A DNA stretch of 64,000 bases from positions 25,707,031 through 25,771,030 of the forward strand of contig NC_019866.2 of the NCBI RefSeq assembly GCF_002234675.1, given 5' to 3'. Made by a program: the position numbers and the translations under genes. The stretch is from Oryzias latipes. Lineage: Eukaryota > Chordata > Actinopteri > Beloniformes > Adrianichthyidae. Shown piece by piece: positions 25,801-34,010 of this stretch. The notes beneath the pieces were generated by a model. That model saw nothing but the letters and a program-made list of their open reading frames with translations. It was not told where the DNA came from and did not search any database. Every line of letters starts with the position of its first letter. The stretch's first letter is position 1.

Positions 25801-28753
25801 CAATATTCTGCAGCTAAAATCTGGAACAGCCTCCCTGAAGTCGTAAGACAGGCCTCTTCTGTGTTCATGTTCAAATCTAGACTTAAAACATTTCTGTTTA
25901 GCCGTGTATATGACTGAAAGGTCCTATCTGCACTTTTCTTTCCTTTCCTTCCTTTATTTTTAAATCAATTTTCAATTATTATTTTTTTTTTCTTTCTTTT
26001 CTTTTAAAGTAAATTTTACGTTGATTATTTCTATGATGTATTGTGATTTTAATGCATTTTTCTGTTTTGTGAAGCACCTTGAATTACTTTGTGTACGAAT
26101 TGTGCTATACAAATAAACTTGCCTTGCCTTCTAGGGCCGGCGTTTGGGGGTGGGGGCCTGGGCTTGCTCCGGGGGGGCGACGCTTTCTGGCTCCTCTCCC
26201 TCTGTGTGGGGTGGGTGGTGCTGGGGCTGGGGTGTCGGCGCCTCCGGGGGTGGGGTCCCTGGGCTGGGTGGGACTGGCCCCTTTGCTGGGGGGGGGCTGG
26301 GGGACAGCTGTTTGACCACCGGGGGACAGTCTACCAGCTGTCCCCAACTTACCCCCTTCCTCATATAACCTCATATTAGGGTGAGGGGGTGGGGGGTCTA
26401 GCCTGCGATGCGCCTTGGGGGGGAGCTACTTGGCAGTGGCCCCCCTCCTATGGTTGCCATATGGAGTGGGCCCCCCCTCTTTCGGTTTTATTTGCACCTT
26501 AGACATGTAGGGTCCTTGGTAGGGGGGGTGCTTGGACATCACTGCAAGCAAGCAGCAAATGTCCTCCTGGCACCCTACCCGCCAATTTTAACCGCACCTT
26601 AGACATTTAGGGCCCCTTGGTGGGGAGGGTGAGGGGACATCACTGTGAGTAATCAGGAGATGTCCCCTCAGTGCCCTACTTGCCAATTTTATCTGCACCC
26701 CCCTTAGTACACACACCCCTCCCCCCTCAATATATACATCCCAACATAAACACACACACATGCACACACACACCCTGTCAAACACACATACACGCACACA
26801 CATTCTGCAAGGAAGGTGGGACCTAGGTCCATCTGTCCCCTACCCCTTCCCTGGTGGGGGGTGCGGGCCCCTTGGCGACGGCGGCCGTGTCCCCGGGGTG
26901 CCGGCTTCCTGGGCCCGACGGTGCTCTCTCCGCACGGTGGGGGGTTCACATTACACCTGAGCCGGGGGTGTTCGTGTCCCTGGGGGGTGGGTTCTGGTCC
27001 TTGCCCCTGAGCGCTGGGCCTCGCCAAACTTCCAACAGTGGCCGAGCCTGGTCGGGCCATATTTACAACACCCATTGTGGGCCCCCTTTTTTCCCCGGGG
27101 TTCCCCCCTCCCTGGCGGGGGGCGGCGGGCCCCTGCCTTGCTCCTCCCTGGACCAACCATGGGCCGGGTGGGTGGCTGCCTGGAGTGCGGAGCGGGTCTC
27201 TCTTGGGGGGTCTTGGCTCGTACCTGGGGTTGGGGCGGGGGGATGCCCGGAACTCCTGGGTGGTGATGGGGTGCTCGTCTGGGGCTGTGGGCGTCTTTCT
27301 CCGGTGGGGCCCTGCGTTGGGCTCTCCCGGCGCGGCGGGGGGGCTGCTTTCCTGGCTGGGCGGGGGCGGCGCTCTCTTTCCCTCCGCGCCTCCCTGCTCT
27401 CTGGCTCTGGGGGCCTCGCGGCGGTCCTGCTGGCCCTGGCCTGGGTGGCGGTCTTGGTCGCCCGGGGGGCGGTTGTTCCCTGCCGGTTCCCGTGTGGCGT
27501 TGGGGGGATTCCGGCTGCCGCTGCTGCTGCGGTGGGGGTCTGGGTGTGGGGGTGGCTGGGCGCTCCTCCTCCTTCTTTTCACGTTCCACCATCCATTTTA
27601 GAAGAACATAAACACTCACCTGAGCACTGGCGTTAGCTCACCTTTGCACTAACAGTTTGCATGATTGAATGAATGAAATATTTCACACTAGTTGGTTTGA
27701 AGGCATAAGTATGCGTGTGAACACTATCTGTTTTGTGTACATGTCGACATGTGAACATTTTTGCAGCTAGCAGGTGTGTTGATAACATTTGAGTGTGTGC
27801 GAACAGGCCCCGCCCTTTTTGTACTACATTTGAACCGTACCGTAATGATAAAGAACCAGTAAACCTGTCTGCTTTATGCTGCTTCATGGTCTTATCCCCC
27901 TTCCCCTCCTATTATCACCCCCTACCCCCCCTCTCTCTAGCGTCCCTCTCTCTTCTTCCCTTCTTTCCTTTTCCGTCCGGTCCAACACCAAAGATTTCCA
28001 AACATGATTGAAATTAATAAAGTTTGGCCTCAATTACAAAAGGGGTTTATTCAGACATACCTTTGGTTTGTCTGAAGATTAATAACCCCTCTTGTTAAAG
28101 TAAAATATGTCCAACACAAGAGGCCCTCAGCTCTCATCTGTCTGCCCAGCTGTTGGATAGGACAAGTTAAAAAAAAAAAAAAAGAAGCGACCATTTGAAA
28201 GTTGATCATCAAGGAGAAATGAATATTTGTGGTTTGTGTCTAGTTGGATATTTGACATTTTACACCGTGCCTCTTCCATCATTTGCTAGTACTGGCTAGC
28301 AACAGTCCGGTGTGAACACTGCACGCTAAAAGAGCGCCGACCAATGCCCATTTAATGCATGGCCACAGACACTCAGGTGCAGTCCAAACCCACTTGAACC
28401 CATGTTCTATCCACATGACATTGATAAATCAGCAGCTTTATTGCCTGCTAATGCTTCTCACATGCTAAGATTTCTCCAGGTGTCTCATGTTGGCGGTCTA
28501 ACCAAGCATGATGCAGGAATTCTGATGGCTACCACAAAGACTCCGCCTTTCAAGGGTTTCCTCTCATTTTCTCTCCAGGTACTTCAAACACTGTGATGGC
28601 AGTTTTGTGAATGGACTTTGGACTGTCTTCTGGTTTGGACTGACAGACATCAGAGACTCCTACATGTTAGTGGAGCACGCCAAGAACCTCCCTGACTCCT
28701 TCCTCAGCTCCTCTTCAGCCTTGACCCTGCAGCCTCCCGCCACAGGATCCTGA
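9923..28753 (+). CDS. nags: N-acetylglutamate synthase, mitochondrial (8 coding exons, complete)
   Basis: Makes N-acetylglutamate from acetyl-CoA and glutamate in the mitochondrial matrix; the product activates carbamoyl-phosphate synthetase of the urea cycle. Join 9923-10297, 14694-14971, 21525-21738, 21847-22027, 22818-22857, 22938-23069, 23146-23328, 28579-28753: 1,578 bp, 525 residues plus stop, close to the 534 of human NAGS. All phases agree. Residues 1-65 are Arg/Ala/Ser-rich, as expected of a transit peptide. Exons 1-4 hold [31 protein letters not shown] and the amino-acid-kinase-like domain ([32 protein letters not shown]). Exons 6-8 hold the GNAT domain ([46 protein letters not shown]). 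The start codon is the first ATG after the CpG-rich leader; Met14 is an alternative. Intron 3 has a GC donor. Introns 1, 2 and 7 are swollen by transposons. Confidence 0.96.
10298..11048. other. nags: nags intron 1, left part
   Basis: AT-rich intronic sequence; no exon or clear repeat seen. Confidence 0.6.
11049..11275 (-). mobile_element. tRNA-derived SINE, second copy
   Basis: Same element as at 4733-5015, shorter. It shares taatggattagatt, ctgccctggggcag and the tRNA-like end with B box ggttcgatccccg on the minus strand. Confidence 0.75.
11276..12164. other. nags: nags intron 1, middle
   Basis: No gene. From about 11986 (tgttacgcccccttcagagt) the sequence may be an LTR-type fragment that resumes after the Harbinger element and ends near 14188 (agccgtaaca). 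Terminal tgtta/taaca ends are visible, but no target duplication was found. Confidence 0.35.
12600..12723. repeat. Large AT-rich inverted repeat (cruciform candidate)
   Basis: Arms gaaataattcatttaaggtg at 12600 and its complement ending at 12723 extend inwards about 31 bases with one mismatch. They enclose (TA)n that is itself self-complementary, so nearly all 124 bases can fold. Copy 2 of the element has only the right arm. Confidence 0.85.
13425..13490 (-). pseudogene. Harbinger transposase N-terminal remnant (copy 1)
   Basis: Twenty-one codons starting [17 protein letters not shown], then LFPP and a stop. The same remnant is at 17369-17434. Full transposases of this type run to hundreds of residues, so both share an internal deletion. 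Confidence 0.6.
13695..14693. other. nags: nags intron 1, right part
   Basis: No exon seen. 14190-14410 resembles a degenerate LTR fragment (gattctgggtcccgcc followed by agaaataaaacc). Short open frames on both strands are not supported by any motif. Confidence 0.45.
14694..14971 (+). CDS. nags: nags exon 2
   Basis: Acceptor ctgtgcag at 14686-14693, donor gtaagc at 14972. Encodes [15 protein letters not shown] and [11 protein letters not shown], kinase-like domain. Leaves two bases of a codon. Confidence 0.94.
14972..15499. other. nags: nags intron 2, left part
   Basis: No gene or clear repeat recognised. Confidence 0.5.
15500..15870 (-). mobile_element. RTE-like LINE C-terminal fragment
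   Basis: Minus-strand reading gives [19 protein letters not shown] followed, in broken frame, by KEDMKVAAG. This is the R-hydrophobic-HVQR...GRP...EDMKV tail that I recall from RTE-type LINE polymerases. A related fragment lies at 49790-50120. Confidence 0.5.
16230..16440 (+). mobile_element. LTR-like fragment, left half
   Basis: T-rich LTR-like sequence (ttttgttccgtcatgtttga, cacctgtgtcttgtcag). It is cut by the Harbinger elements at 16441 and seems to resume at 20527 (ctgtttacctgattagcc, gcattttgggtccttt) up to about 20690. Confidence 0.4.
16441..17147 (+). mobile_element. PIF/Harbinger-type element, copy 2 (short)
   Basis: Starts ggggggtattccaggaagca and ends gctttctggaatacccc. Its first 640 bases match copy 1, then it jumps to the right terminal 50 bases, so it is an internal-deletion derivative. 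Copy 3 starts 14 bases away in the opposite orientation. Confidence 0.75.
17369..17434 (+). pseudogene. Harbinger transposase N-terminal remnant (copy 3)
   Basis: ATG followed by [16 protein letters not shown], then LFPP and TGA. Same as in copy 1 on the other strand. Confidence 0.6.
17604..17972 (-). mobile_element. tRNA-derived SINE (long teleost type)
   Basis: On the minus strand the tRNA-like head (cacggtggcgcagtggttag, B box region agttcaagtcc) is followed by gcatgttctccccgtgcatg and cggcttcctcccac, then ggataggctccagcag. Copies of the family are at 24005-24186 (minus) and 32960-33225 (plus). Confidence 0.8.
18820..19985 (+). pseudogene. Tc1-type transposase with in-frame repeat and frameshift
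   Basis: The open frame 18820-19800 (326 codons) reads a helix-turn-helix region ([30 protein letters not shown]), then WTDETI with the first catalytic Asp, [15 protein letters not shown], and IQMDNDPK with the second Asp. The third acidic residue lies in a DLNPIEQ motif that can be read from about 19793, but only after a one-base shift near 19773, so the enzyme is broken. Between the first and second catalytic blocks, 10 residues ([10 protein letters not shown]) are repeated six times; relatives have one copy. The residual tail continues to about 19985. Confidence 0.9.
19492..19671 (+). repeat. 30-bp tandem repeat inside the transposase, 6 copies
   Basis: Six copies of ctgtctgcgcagatccaggt plus gaatgcagcc, nearly identical (one g/a difference in the fifth). 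Thirty bases keep the frame, adding 50 residues. Confidence 0.97.
20527..21524. other. nags: nags intron 2, right part
   Basis: Starts with the second half of the interrupted LTR-like fragment (to about 20690). The rest is AT-rich intron with no exon recognised. Confidence 0.5.
21525..21738 (+). CDS. nags: nags exon 3 (GC donor)
   Basis: Acceptor gctgctcag; completes the split codon and encodes [19 protein letters not shown] to GGLRSPERK. The only phase-compatible end is AAG followed by gcagga, a GC-AG intron of 108 bp. Confidence 0.9.
21847..22027 (+). CDS. nags: nags exon 4
   Basis: Acceptor tttcag at 21841-21846, donor gtgaac at 22028. Encodes [12 protein letters not shown] to [19 protein letters not shown] plus one base. 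Confidence 0.94.
22028..22817. other. nags: nags intron 4
   Basis: No exon. A segment near 22195-22400 (tagagacccactccaatgaa) looks like a common fish MITE but no second end was seen. Confidence 0.4.
22818..22857 (+). CDS. nags: nags exon 5 (40 bp)
   Basis: Acceptor ctgctgtcag, donor gtcagt. Encodes [14 protein letters not shown] with split codons at both ends. It matches the GSGTLFKNAERM region of human NAGS. Confidence 0.92.
22938..23069 (+). CDS. nags: nags exon 6
   Basis: Acceptor tgtgcag, donor gtgagt. Encodes [20 protein letters not shown] to LRAIYLSEG, the start of the acetyltransferase domain. Confidence 0.94.
23146..23328 (+). CDS. nags: nags exon 7
   Basis: Acceptor cctttcag, donor gtgaga. 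Encodes [35 protein letters not shown] and INP plus a split Trp. This is the GNAT core with the acetyl-CoA-binding Q-G-Q-G turn. Confidence 0.95.
23329..24004. other. nags: nags intron 7, left part
   Basis: AT-rich intron with no exon. An imperfect inverted pair, tccaacacaaccaggtg with tgttgtgttggaa, sits near 23357-23390. Confidence 0.5.
24005..24186 (-). mobile_element. tRNA-derived SINE fragment
   Basis: Minus-strand head tggtggtgtagtggttagca and B box gattcaaaccc. It belongs to the same family as 17604-17972. Confidence 0.7.
24260..24298. repeat. Perfect 15-bp inverted repeat
   Basis: Arms aggagtcttaccaag (24260-24274) and cttggtaagactcct (24284-24298) with a 9-base loop. It immediately abuts the 16-bp minisatellite. 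Confidence 0.95.
24299..24545. repeat. 16-bp minisatellite, about 15 copies
   Basis: Tandem ccagacatgcgtccgt with c/t and a/g variants (gtccat, gcccat). The unit is not a multiple of three and has no stop in any frame, which creates several artefactual open frames on both strands. Confidence 0.97.
24930..24972. repeat. Perfect 16-bp inverted repeat
   Basis: Arms ctgtgcatagtctgga (24930-24945) and its complement (24957-24972) with an 11-base loop. Confidence 0.93.
25150..25335 (+). mobile_element. tRNA-derived SINE (third type)
   Basis: tRNA-like head (ttgtggtggagtgtccgccc, gaaggtcaccagttcaaatcc) followed by gtcataccaaagac, cagcattaagg and aaccaccaaacggttcc, the typical body of a percomorph SINE that I recall. 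Confidence 0.65.
25400..26131 (+). mobile_element. L2-like LINE, 3' end with polymerase C-terminus
   Basis: Open frame 25384-25917 carries [60 protein letters not shown] and [20 protein letters not shown], the C-terminal signature of L2/CR1-type reverse transcriptases. The 3' UTR ends attgtgctatacaaataaa followed by a short cttgccttgcctt repeat. The element is truncated on its 5' side. Confidence 0.85.
26132..28182 (+). mobile_element. GC-rich interspersed element, copy 1, with poly-A end
   Basis: A G-rich body (26132-27600, tracts such as gggggtgggggcctggg) is followed by an AT-richer tail (aggcataagtatgcgtgtga, acaggccccgcccttttt) and ends ggacaagt plus about 15 A. The tail recurs at 33362-34010, and its last 150 bases recur inverted at 36294-36445. 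Long open frames on both strands of the GC-rich body lack any known motif and are compositional. I cannot name the family. Confidence 0.6.
28183..28578. other. nags: nags intron 7, right end
   Basis: No exon before 28579. The phrase cggtgtgaacactgcacgc near 28310 resembles DNA-transposon ends, but no pair was found. Confidence 0.4.
28579..28753 (+). CDS. nags: nags exon 8 (terminal)
   Basis: Acceptor tttctctccag. Encodes [20 protein letters not shown] and [13 protein letters not shown], then TGA at 28751-28753. It ends the GNAT domain as in other NAGS proteins. Confidence 0.95.
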
Positions 28754-28823
28754 ACTGCTTCACAGCAGCTAATCAGCATTTAATACAGCAAGAACTAGAT
28801 TACATTACAGTCATTAGCTGATC

Positions 28824-28829
28824 ATTAAA
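28824..28829 (+). terminator. nags: Variant polyadenylation signal, nags candidate
   Basis: ATTAAA 70 bases after the stop. No canonical AATAAA is seen before the minisatellite at 29250. Confidence 0.4.
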
Positions 28830-29249
28830 ATTTAATGAATGCTCTTCCATCATATTTAGAAACACGCTGCATCTGGCAAAGAAGACAAACATTTTTCAAA
28901 AACTGACCAAGAGGTTCGTTGGTCCTCTGCTCTCATGTCTGAGAAAAAGCATTCAGAGTGTTATTCCTTCAAAATGAAAGTCTGCAGCTGCGCTGATGCT
29001 TTGCCGCCTCCAGCTGGTTGGTTTTCTCCCAGGAACCAGTTTGTTTCTAACTTTACCCATAGTTCCACTGCTGTGAACATTCTGTTCAGTTTGCAGACAA
29101 AAAGTTGGACTTTTCCTAAAAAACTTCCACAGGCTTCGAAAAACACAAACCATGACGCTGGCATTTCAAAGTAAACATGGACGTGTGACCAACAGGAGGA
29201 AATCCATGAAATTATTTGACTTGTGCAGATCTTGGTGCCGGACAGGACA

Positions 29250-31054
29250 ATGTCTGTCTCCTCGTCTGCCTGTCTTCTCGTCTACCTGTCTTCTCGTCTG
29301 CCTGTCTTCTCGTCTGCCTGTCCTCTCGTCTACCTGTCTTCTCGTCTGCCTGTCTGCCTGTCTTCTCGTCTACCTGTCTTCTCGTCTGCCTGTCTGCCTG
29401 TCTGCCTGTCTTCTCGTCTGCCTGTCTGCCTGTCTTCTCGTCTGCCTGTCTTCTCGTCTGCCTGTCTGCCTGTCTGCCTGTCTTCTCGTCTACCTGTCTT
29501 CTCGTCTGCCTGTCTGCCTGTCTTCTCGTCTGCCCGTCTTCTCGTCTGCCTGTCTGCCTGTCTTCTCGTCTACCTGTCTGCCTGTCTTCTCGTCTGCCTG
29601 TCTGCCTGTCTTCTCGTCTGTCTGTCTTCTCGTCTGCCTGTCTTCTCGTCTGTCTGTCTTCTCGTCTGCCTGTCTGCCTGTCTTCTCGTCTGCCTGTCCT
29701 CTCGTCTGCCTGTCTTTTCGTCTACCTGTCTTCTCGTCTGCCTGTCCTCTCGTCTGCCTGTCTTCTCGTCTGCCTGTCTGCCTGTCTTCTCGTCTACCTG
29801 TCTTCTCGTCTGCCTGTCTGCCTGTCTGCCTGTCTTCTCGTCTGCCTGTCTGCCTGTCTTCTCGTCTGCCTGTCTGCCTGTCTGCCTGTCTTCTCGTCTA
29901 CCTGTCTTCTCGTCTGCCTGTCTGCCTGTCTTCTCGTCTGCCCGTCTTCTCGTCTGCCTGTCTTCTCGTCTACCTGTCTGCCTGTCTTCTCGTCTGCCTG
30001 TCTTCTCGTCTACCTGTCTTCTCGTCTGCCTGTCTGCCTGTCTTCTCGTCTGCCCGTCTTCTCGTCTGCCTGTCTGCCTGTCTGCCTGTCTTCTCGTCTA
30101 CCTGTCTGCCTGTCTTCTCGTCTGCCTGTCTGCCTGTCTTCTCGTCTGTCTGTCTTCTCGTCTGCCTGTCTTCTCGTCTACCTGTCCTCTCGTCTGCCTG
30201 TCTGCCTGTCTTCTCGTCTGCCTGTCTGCCTGTCTTCTCGTCTGCCTGTCTTCTCGTCTGCCTGTCTGCCTGTCTTCTCGTCTACCTGTCTTCTCGTCTG
30301 CCTGTCTGCCTGTCTTCTCGTCTGCCCGTCTTCTCGTCTGCCTGTCTGCCTGTCTTCTCGTCTACCTGTCTGCCTGTCTTCTCGTCTGCCTGTCTGCCTG
30401 TCTTCTCGTCTGTCTGTCTTCTCGTCTGCCTGTCTTCTCGTCTGTCTGTCTTCTCGTCTGCCTGTCTGCCTGTCTTCTCGTCTGCCTGTCCTCTCGTCTG
30501 CCTGTCTTTTCGTCTACCTGTCTTCTCGTCTGCCTGTCCTCTCGTCTGCCTGTCTTCTCGTCTGCCTGTCTGCCTGTCTTCTCGTCTACCTGTCTTCTCG
30601 TCTACCTGTCTGCCTGTCTGCCTGTCTTCTCGTCTGCCTGTCTGCCTGTCTTCTCGTCTGCCTGTCTGCCTGTCTGCCTGTCTTCTCGTCTACCTGTCTT
30701 CTCGTCTGCCTGTCTGCCTGTCTTCTCGTCTGCCCGTCTTCTCGTCTGCCTGTCTTCTCGTCTACCTGTCTGCCTGTCTTCTCGTCTGCCTGTCTTCTCG
30801 TCTACCTGTCTTCTCGTCTGCCTGTCTGCCTGTCTTCTCGTCTGCCCGTCTTCTCGTCTGCCTGTCTGCCTGTCTGCCTGTCTTCTCGTCTACCTGTCTG
30901 CCTGTCTTCTCGTCTGCCTGTCTGCCTGTCTTCTCGTCTGTCTGTCTTCTCGTCTGCCTGTCTTCTCGTCTACCTGTCCTCTCGTCTGCCTGTCTGCCTG
31001 TCTTCTCGTCTGCCTGTCTTCTCGTCTACCTGTCTTTTCGTCTGCCTGTCTTCT
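29250..31054. repeat. 1.8-kb CT-rich minisatellite (8/16-bp units) with internal duplication
   Basis: Mixed tandem units tcttctcgtctgcctg (16 bp) and tctgcctg (8 bp), with tctacctg, tcctctcg and tcttttcg variants. The same order of variants recurs at an offset of 792 bp: tcttttcg at 29713 and 30505, tctacctgtcctctcg at about 30177 and 30969. So about 29470-30220 is duplicated as 30262-31012. All three plus-strand frames are open for over 650 codons because the units contain no stop; none is a gene. Confidence 0.96.
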
Positions 31055-31069
31055 GCTCTCAGCTTCCTG

Positions 31070-31543
31070 CTGCTACAGCCGTTGTCCGCTCCTGTTTCCC
31101 TTCCACACCATTCTGAGCCTCGTAAATCCCCACTCCTCTGTCATTTTTGGAGCTGTTTCCCAGAGAGCCTTCTGGAGATGATTTGGATTGCAAAAAGGTG
31201 TTGTGACTGAGCCCCAGACTCCGGACTTCTACCACACTCCAACGATTGTCTTTCTCTGTCTTGACTTCTGTGTCTGTTGGGACCTCCATCCACTTCCTGT
31301 ACCGAGGACTCCGCCCCTCTGTTCTACCTGCAGGTCACACTCCTCATCCCAGTAAGCCTGTCTTTGCTCAGACGTCTCCAGATCATTTCCCATCACTAAT
31401 CCTCTCCTATCTCCTTAGCATCCGTACATTGGCTGGATTTCTCCAGGACCTGGGCTCCTTCACGTTAAAGAATAAAAATAAATCTGGTTTCTTGCAATCC
31501 TGAGTTTGTCCAATTTTTGGGTCCGGGAAACAATTCGTGACAA
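31070..31543 (+). mobile_element. LTR-like fragment
   Basis: Sequence with aataaaaataaatctgg and an end ttgggtccgggaaacaattc followed by gtgaca, as in fish Gypsy-type LTR 3' ends. A single copy, so the assignment is weak. Confidence 0.35.
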
Positions 31544-32959
31544 AGTGGATCCCCCCACCCCTCGGCTGCTGATTTAAGAGGCAAAATAGACCAGAAAAAT
31601 ATCTCTTTAAAGACAAAAAATCAACCTCATCTCAAAGCATCTCAGATCTATATGATCTATTTCTGCAGTGATGTGGTCCAGCTCAGAAGTCGTGCCGGAC
31701 AGCAACAGAACTGTGGTGCTTCTTCCTGGATTTGGTTGGAAAGAAAAACGTGGGCAGCCTTTCTGATAACAAGATGCATGGTAGAATCTGTATTTTCTTC
31801 ATTTTGAGAGAAGAAATGACTCAAATGTACCGGTGATCTTTACTTAGAAGATTTTATTCACATTCAGCCTCCTTTTATTTTATTTGTTTCAGTGCTGGAA
31901 AGTTATTTTTCCTGAATCCAAATTGTATTTTTATGAGCCTAAAGTCCGTTTATGTCATAGTTTTTCATCTTTACTAAACCTTTGCACGCTTTGTGCGTTT
32001 AGTTTCTACATAGATATTTCAATGCTTTCTCTGTGTGCAAGCCCACCCCCACTCTAATTATTGGTGCTAATTTATCACTGAGAAAAATTATGCTTTAGGT
32101 CATTCCTATATAGGATTAGAATTTTCCATTGATAAGCCGTAAACACGTGTGTTTTTTTCAAGCACCAGTTGGAGCTACTGGTGCTGGAAATATTCATGTT
32201 TTCTTTGTTTGATTCTGACAAGCGCGTAAATACTTGCTCTCTTCTTCTGAGTGAAAAGCGACTTTAAGAAGCCTAAAGTTGCGCAGCGCCACCTTGTGTA
32301 CAGGAGTATTTCTGTTTACATTAAGCGCCATCTAATGTCAGGGAATGAAATTGCATGTTCGCTCGGCTCATCGTCAGCGAAAATCGCCTGGGTGTGAACA
32401 CAAAAAACGTGTTGAAAGACGCTGGCGAATAACGCCTGGCGAATATTCGTCCCGGTGTGTACAAGCCTTAACGCTTCCACCTTGGCCCCTCCCTGGAAAA
32501 GGGGTCTGATTATAACATTTAATTAGCACCTATTGACTCAAAACCAGCTAAATCATCCAAATTCATCAAGTGAGTTTAAAGTGACGCTAAAAGCTCACTG
32601 TTTGTGACTTTTCTAAAGGATAAGTTAAACTACAAAAATGCTCCTCATTTACAGCAATCATCCACCAGTTACTCCTCTACTGAGTCATTAAGATTTTTCA
32701 ATTAAGGTATAAAAACAAATTTTAAATTTGAAGCCTGGCTGACGTGTGCAGTACATCCACGGAACACCAGAGGGAGCCCTTAATGCCTTATAATGTAAAC
32801 TGTTTCAACCAGAAAGTATTTCTTCATCAAAGGAGCAGGTAGAGGTAAGCCACGCCCCCTGTGATTTTGGAAATCCCACCTGACCATCCATTGTCCTCAG
32901 CAGGTATGATTGCACAAAAAATATGATTATGAAATTTTACATCTGATGATTGAGAATTA
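31544..32959. other. Intergenic nags-ppl, left part
   Basis: No gene seen. The segment up to about 32470 ends with cgtcccggtgtgtacaagcc, which looks like the tip of a DNA transposon. A small hairpin, agcaccagt/actggtgct, is at 32161-32185. Confidence 0.4.
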
Positions 32960-33225
32960 AGGGCCTCACGGGGGTGTAGTGGTTAGCAGTCTTTGCTCAC
33001 AGCAAGGAGATCCTGGTTCAAATCCTGGCTGGGACATGTGTGTGTGTAGTCTGCCTGTTCTCCTGAGTTATTCATTCAGTATGAATGTGAACATGTGTGG
33101 TTGTCTGTCTATGTGTCATACTGCGATGGACTGTCCAGCGTCTACCCCACCTTCAGCCGAGATAGGCTCCAGCAACCATGTGACCCCAAACAGGAATACA
33201 GCAGTTTGGAAAATGAATGAATAAA
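32960..33225 (+). mobile_element. tRNA-derived SINE (long teleost type)
   Basis: Head cacgggggtgtagtggttag and B box ggttcaaatcc, then gcctgttctcc, gtgtggttgtctgtctatgt, ctgcgatggactgtcc and gataggctccagcaac. Same family as 17604-17972. Confidence 0.8.
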
Positions 33226-33361
33226 CTTGGAATGAACACATGCCCATGATCAGAACCAGAATCGGATTTATTGTCATTTGCACAGCTTACACTGACATAC
33301 GACATTTCATTGCAGTACAACTGGGACAAAGTCAGACATACAACAGAAATACACACATACT

Positions 33362-34010
33362 CAGAACACCTGGGTGGTGGTGGGCTGCTCGTCTGGGGGT
33401 GGGGGTGCTCTCCTGGGGCGGGGCCCCGTATTGGGCCCTCCCGGCGCGGCTGGAGGAAATCAGAAACACTTGAGCACAGGTGCTGTCTCACCTTTACACA
33501 AACAGTTTGCGTGACTGAATGAAGGGTCACGTGTGTTGGTCTGAAGGCATAAGTATGCGTGTGTGAACGTTAGTTGTTTTGTGTACATGTTGACATGTTT
33601 GTATGTGAACATTTTTGGAGACAACAGGTATGTTTGTAACATGTTAGTGTGTGTGTGGACAGGCCCCGCCCCTCTTAGATTAGTTTTACATCTGAACCTC
33701 ACTGTAATGATTCGAAACATCCCGAAAGTTGTTGTTCTGTGCTGCTTCATGGTTTTACACCCCCCCCCCCTTCTATAGTACCCCCCCCCCAATATCTCTG
33801 TCTTCTTCCCTCATTTTCCTTTTTGTCCGGTCCAACACTAAATGTTACAAATATAAGTGAGATGAATAAAGGTTGGTCTAGATTACAGGAGGGGTTTATT
33901 CAAATATACACCTACTGTTTAACATATTATGAGCCCCGTTGTAACAGTAAAATCTGAGGTTCAACTCTTATCTGTCTGCTCAGCTGTTGGACAGGACATT
34001 TCAAACACAC
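33362..34010 (+). mobile_element. GC-rich interspersed element, copy 2 (truncated)
   Basis: A short GC-rich piece (cctgggtggtggtgggctgc) then the same tail as copy 1 (ggcataagtatgcgtgtg, acaggccccgcccctctt, tccggtccaacac), ending gttggacaggaca. Confidence 0.7.

Noticed and set aside
26704-27636. Long Pro/Gly/Arg-rich frames on both strands
   Set aside because: GC-rich repeat element; frames overlap on opposite strands and no domain is seen.
9923-28753. nags as a pseudogene because of the GC donor and swollen introns
   Set aside because: All eight exons are intact, in phase, and together give a full-length protein with conserved motifs.
29152-31210. Three overlapping plus-strand open frames of 652-664 codons
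   Set aside because: They are the three frames of one CT-rich minisatellite with stop-free 8/16-bp units; no start context, splice sites or domain.
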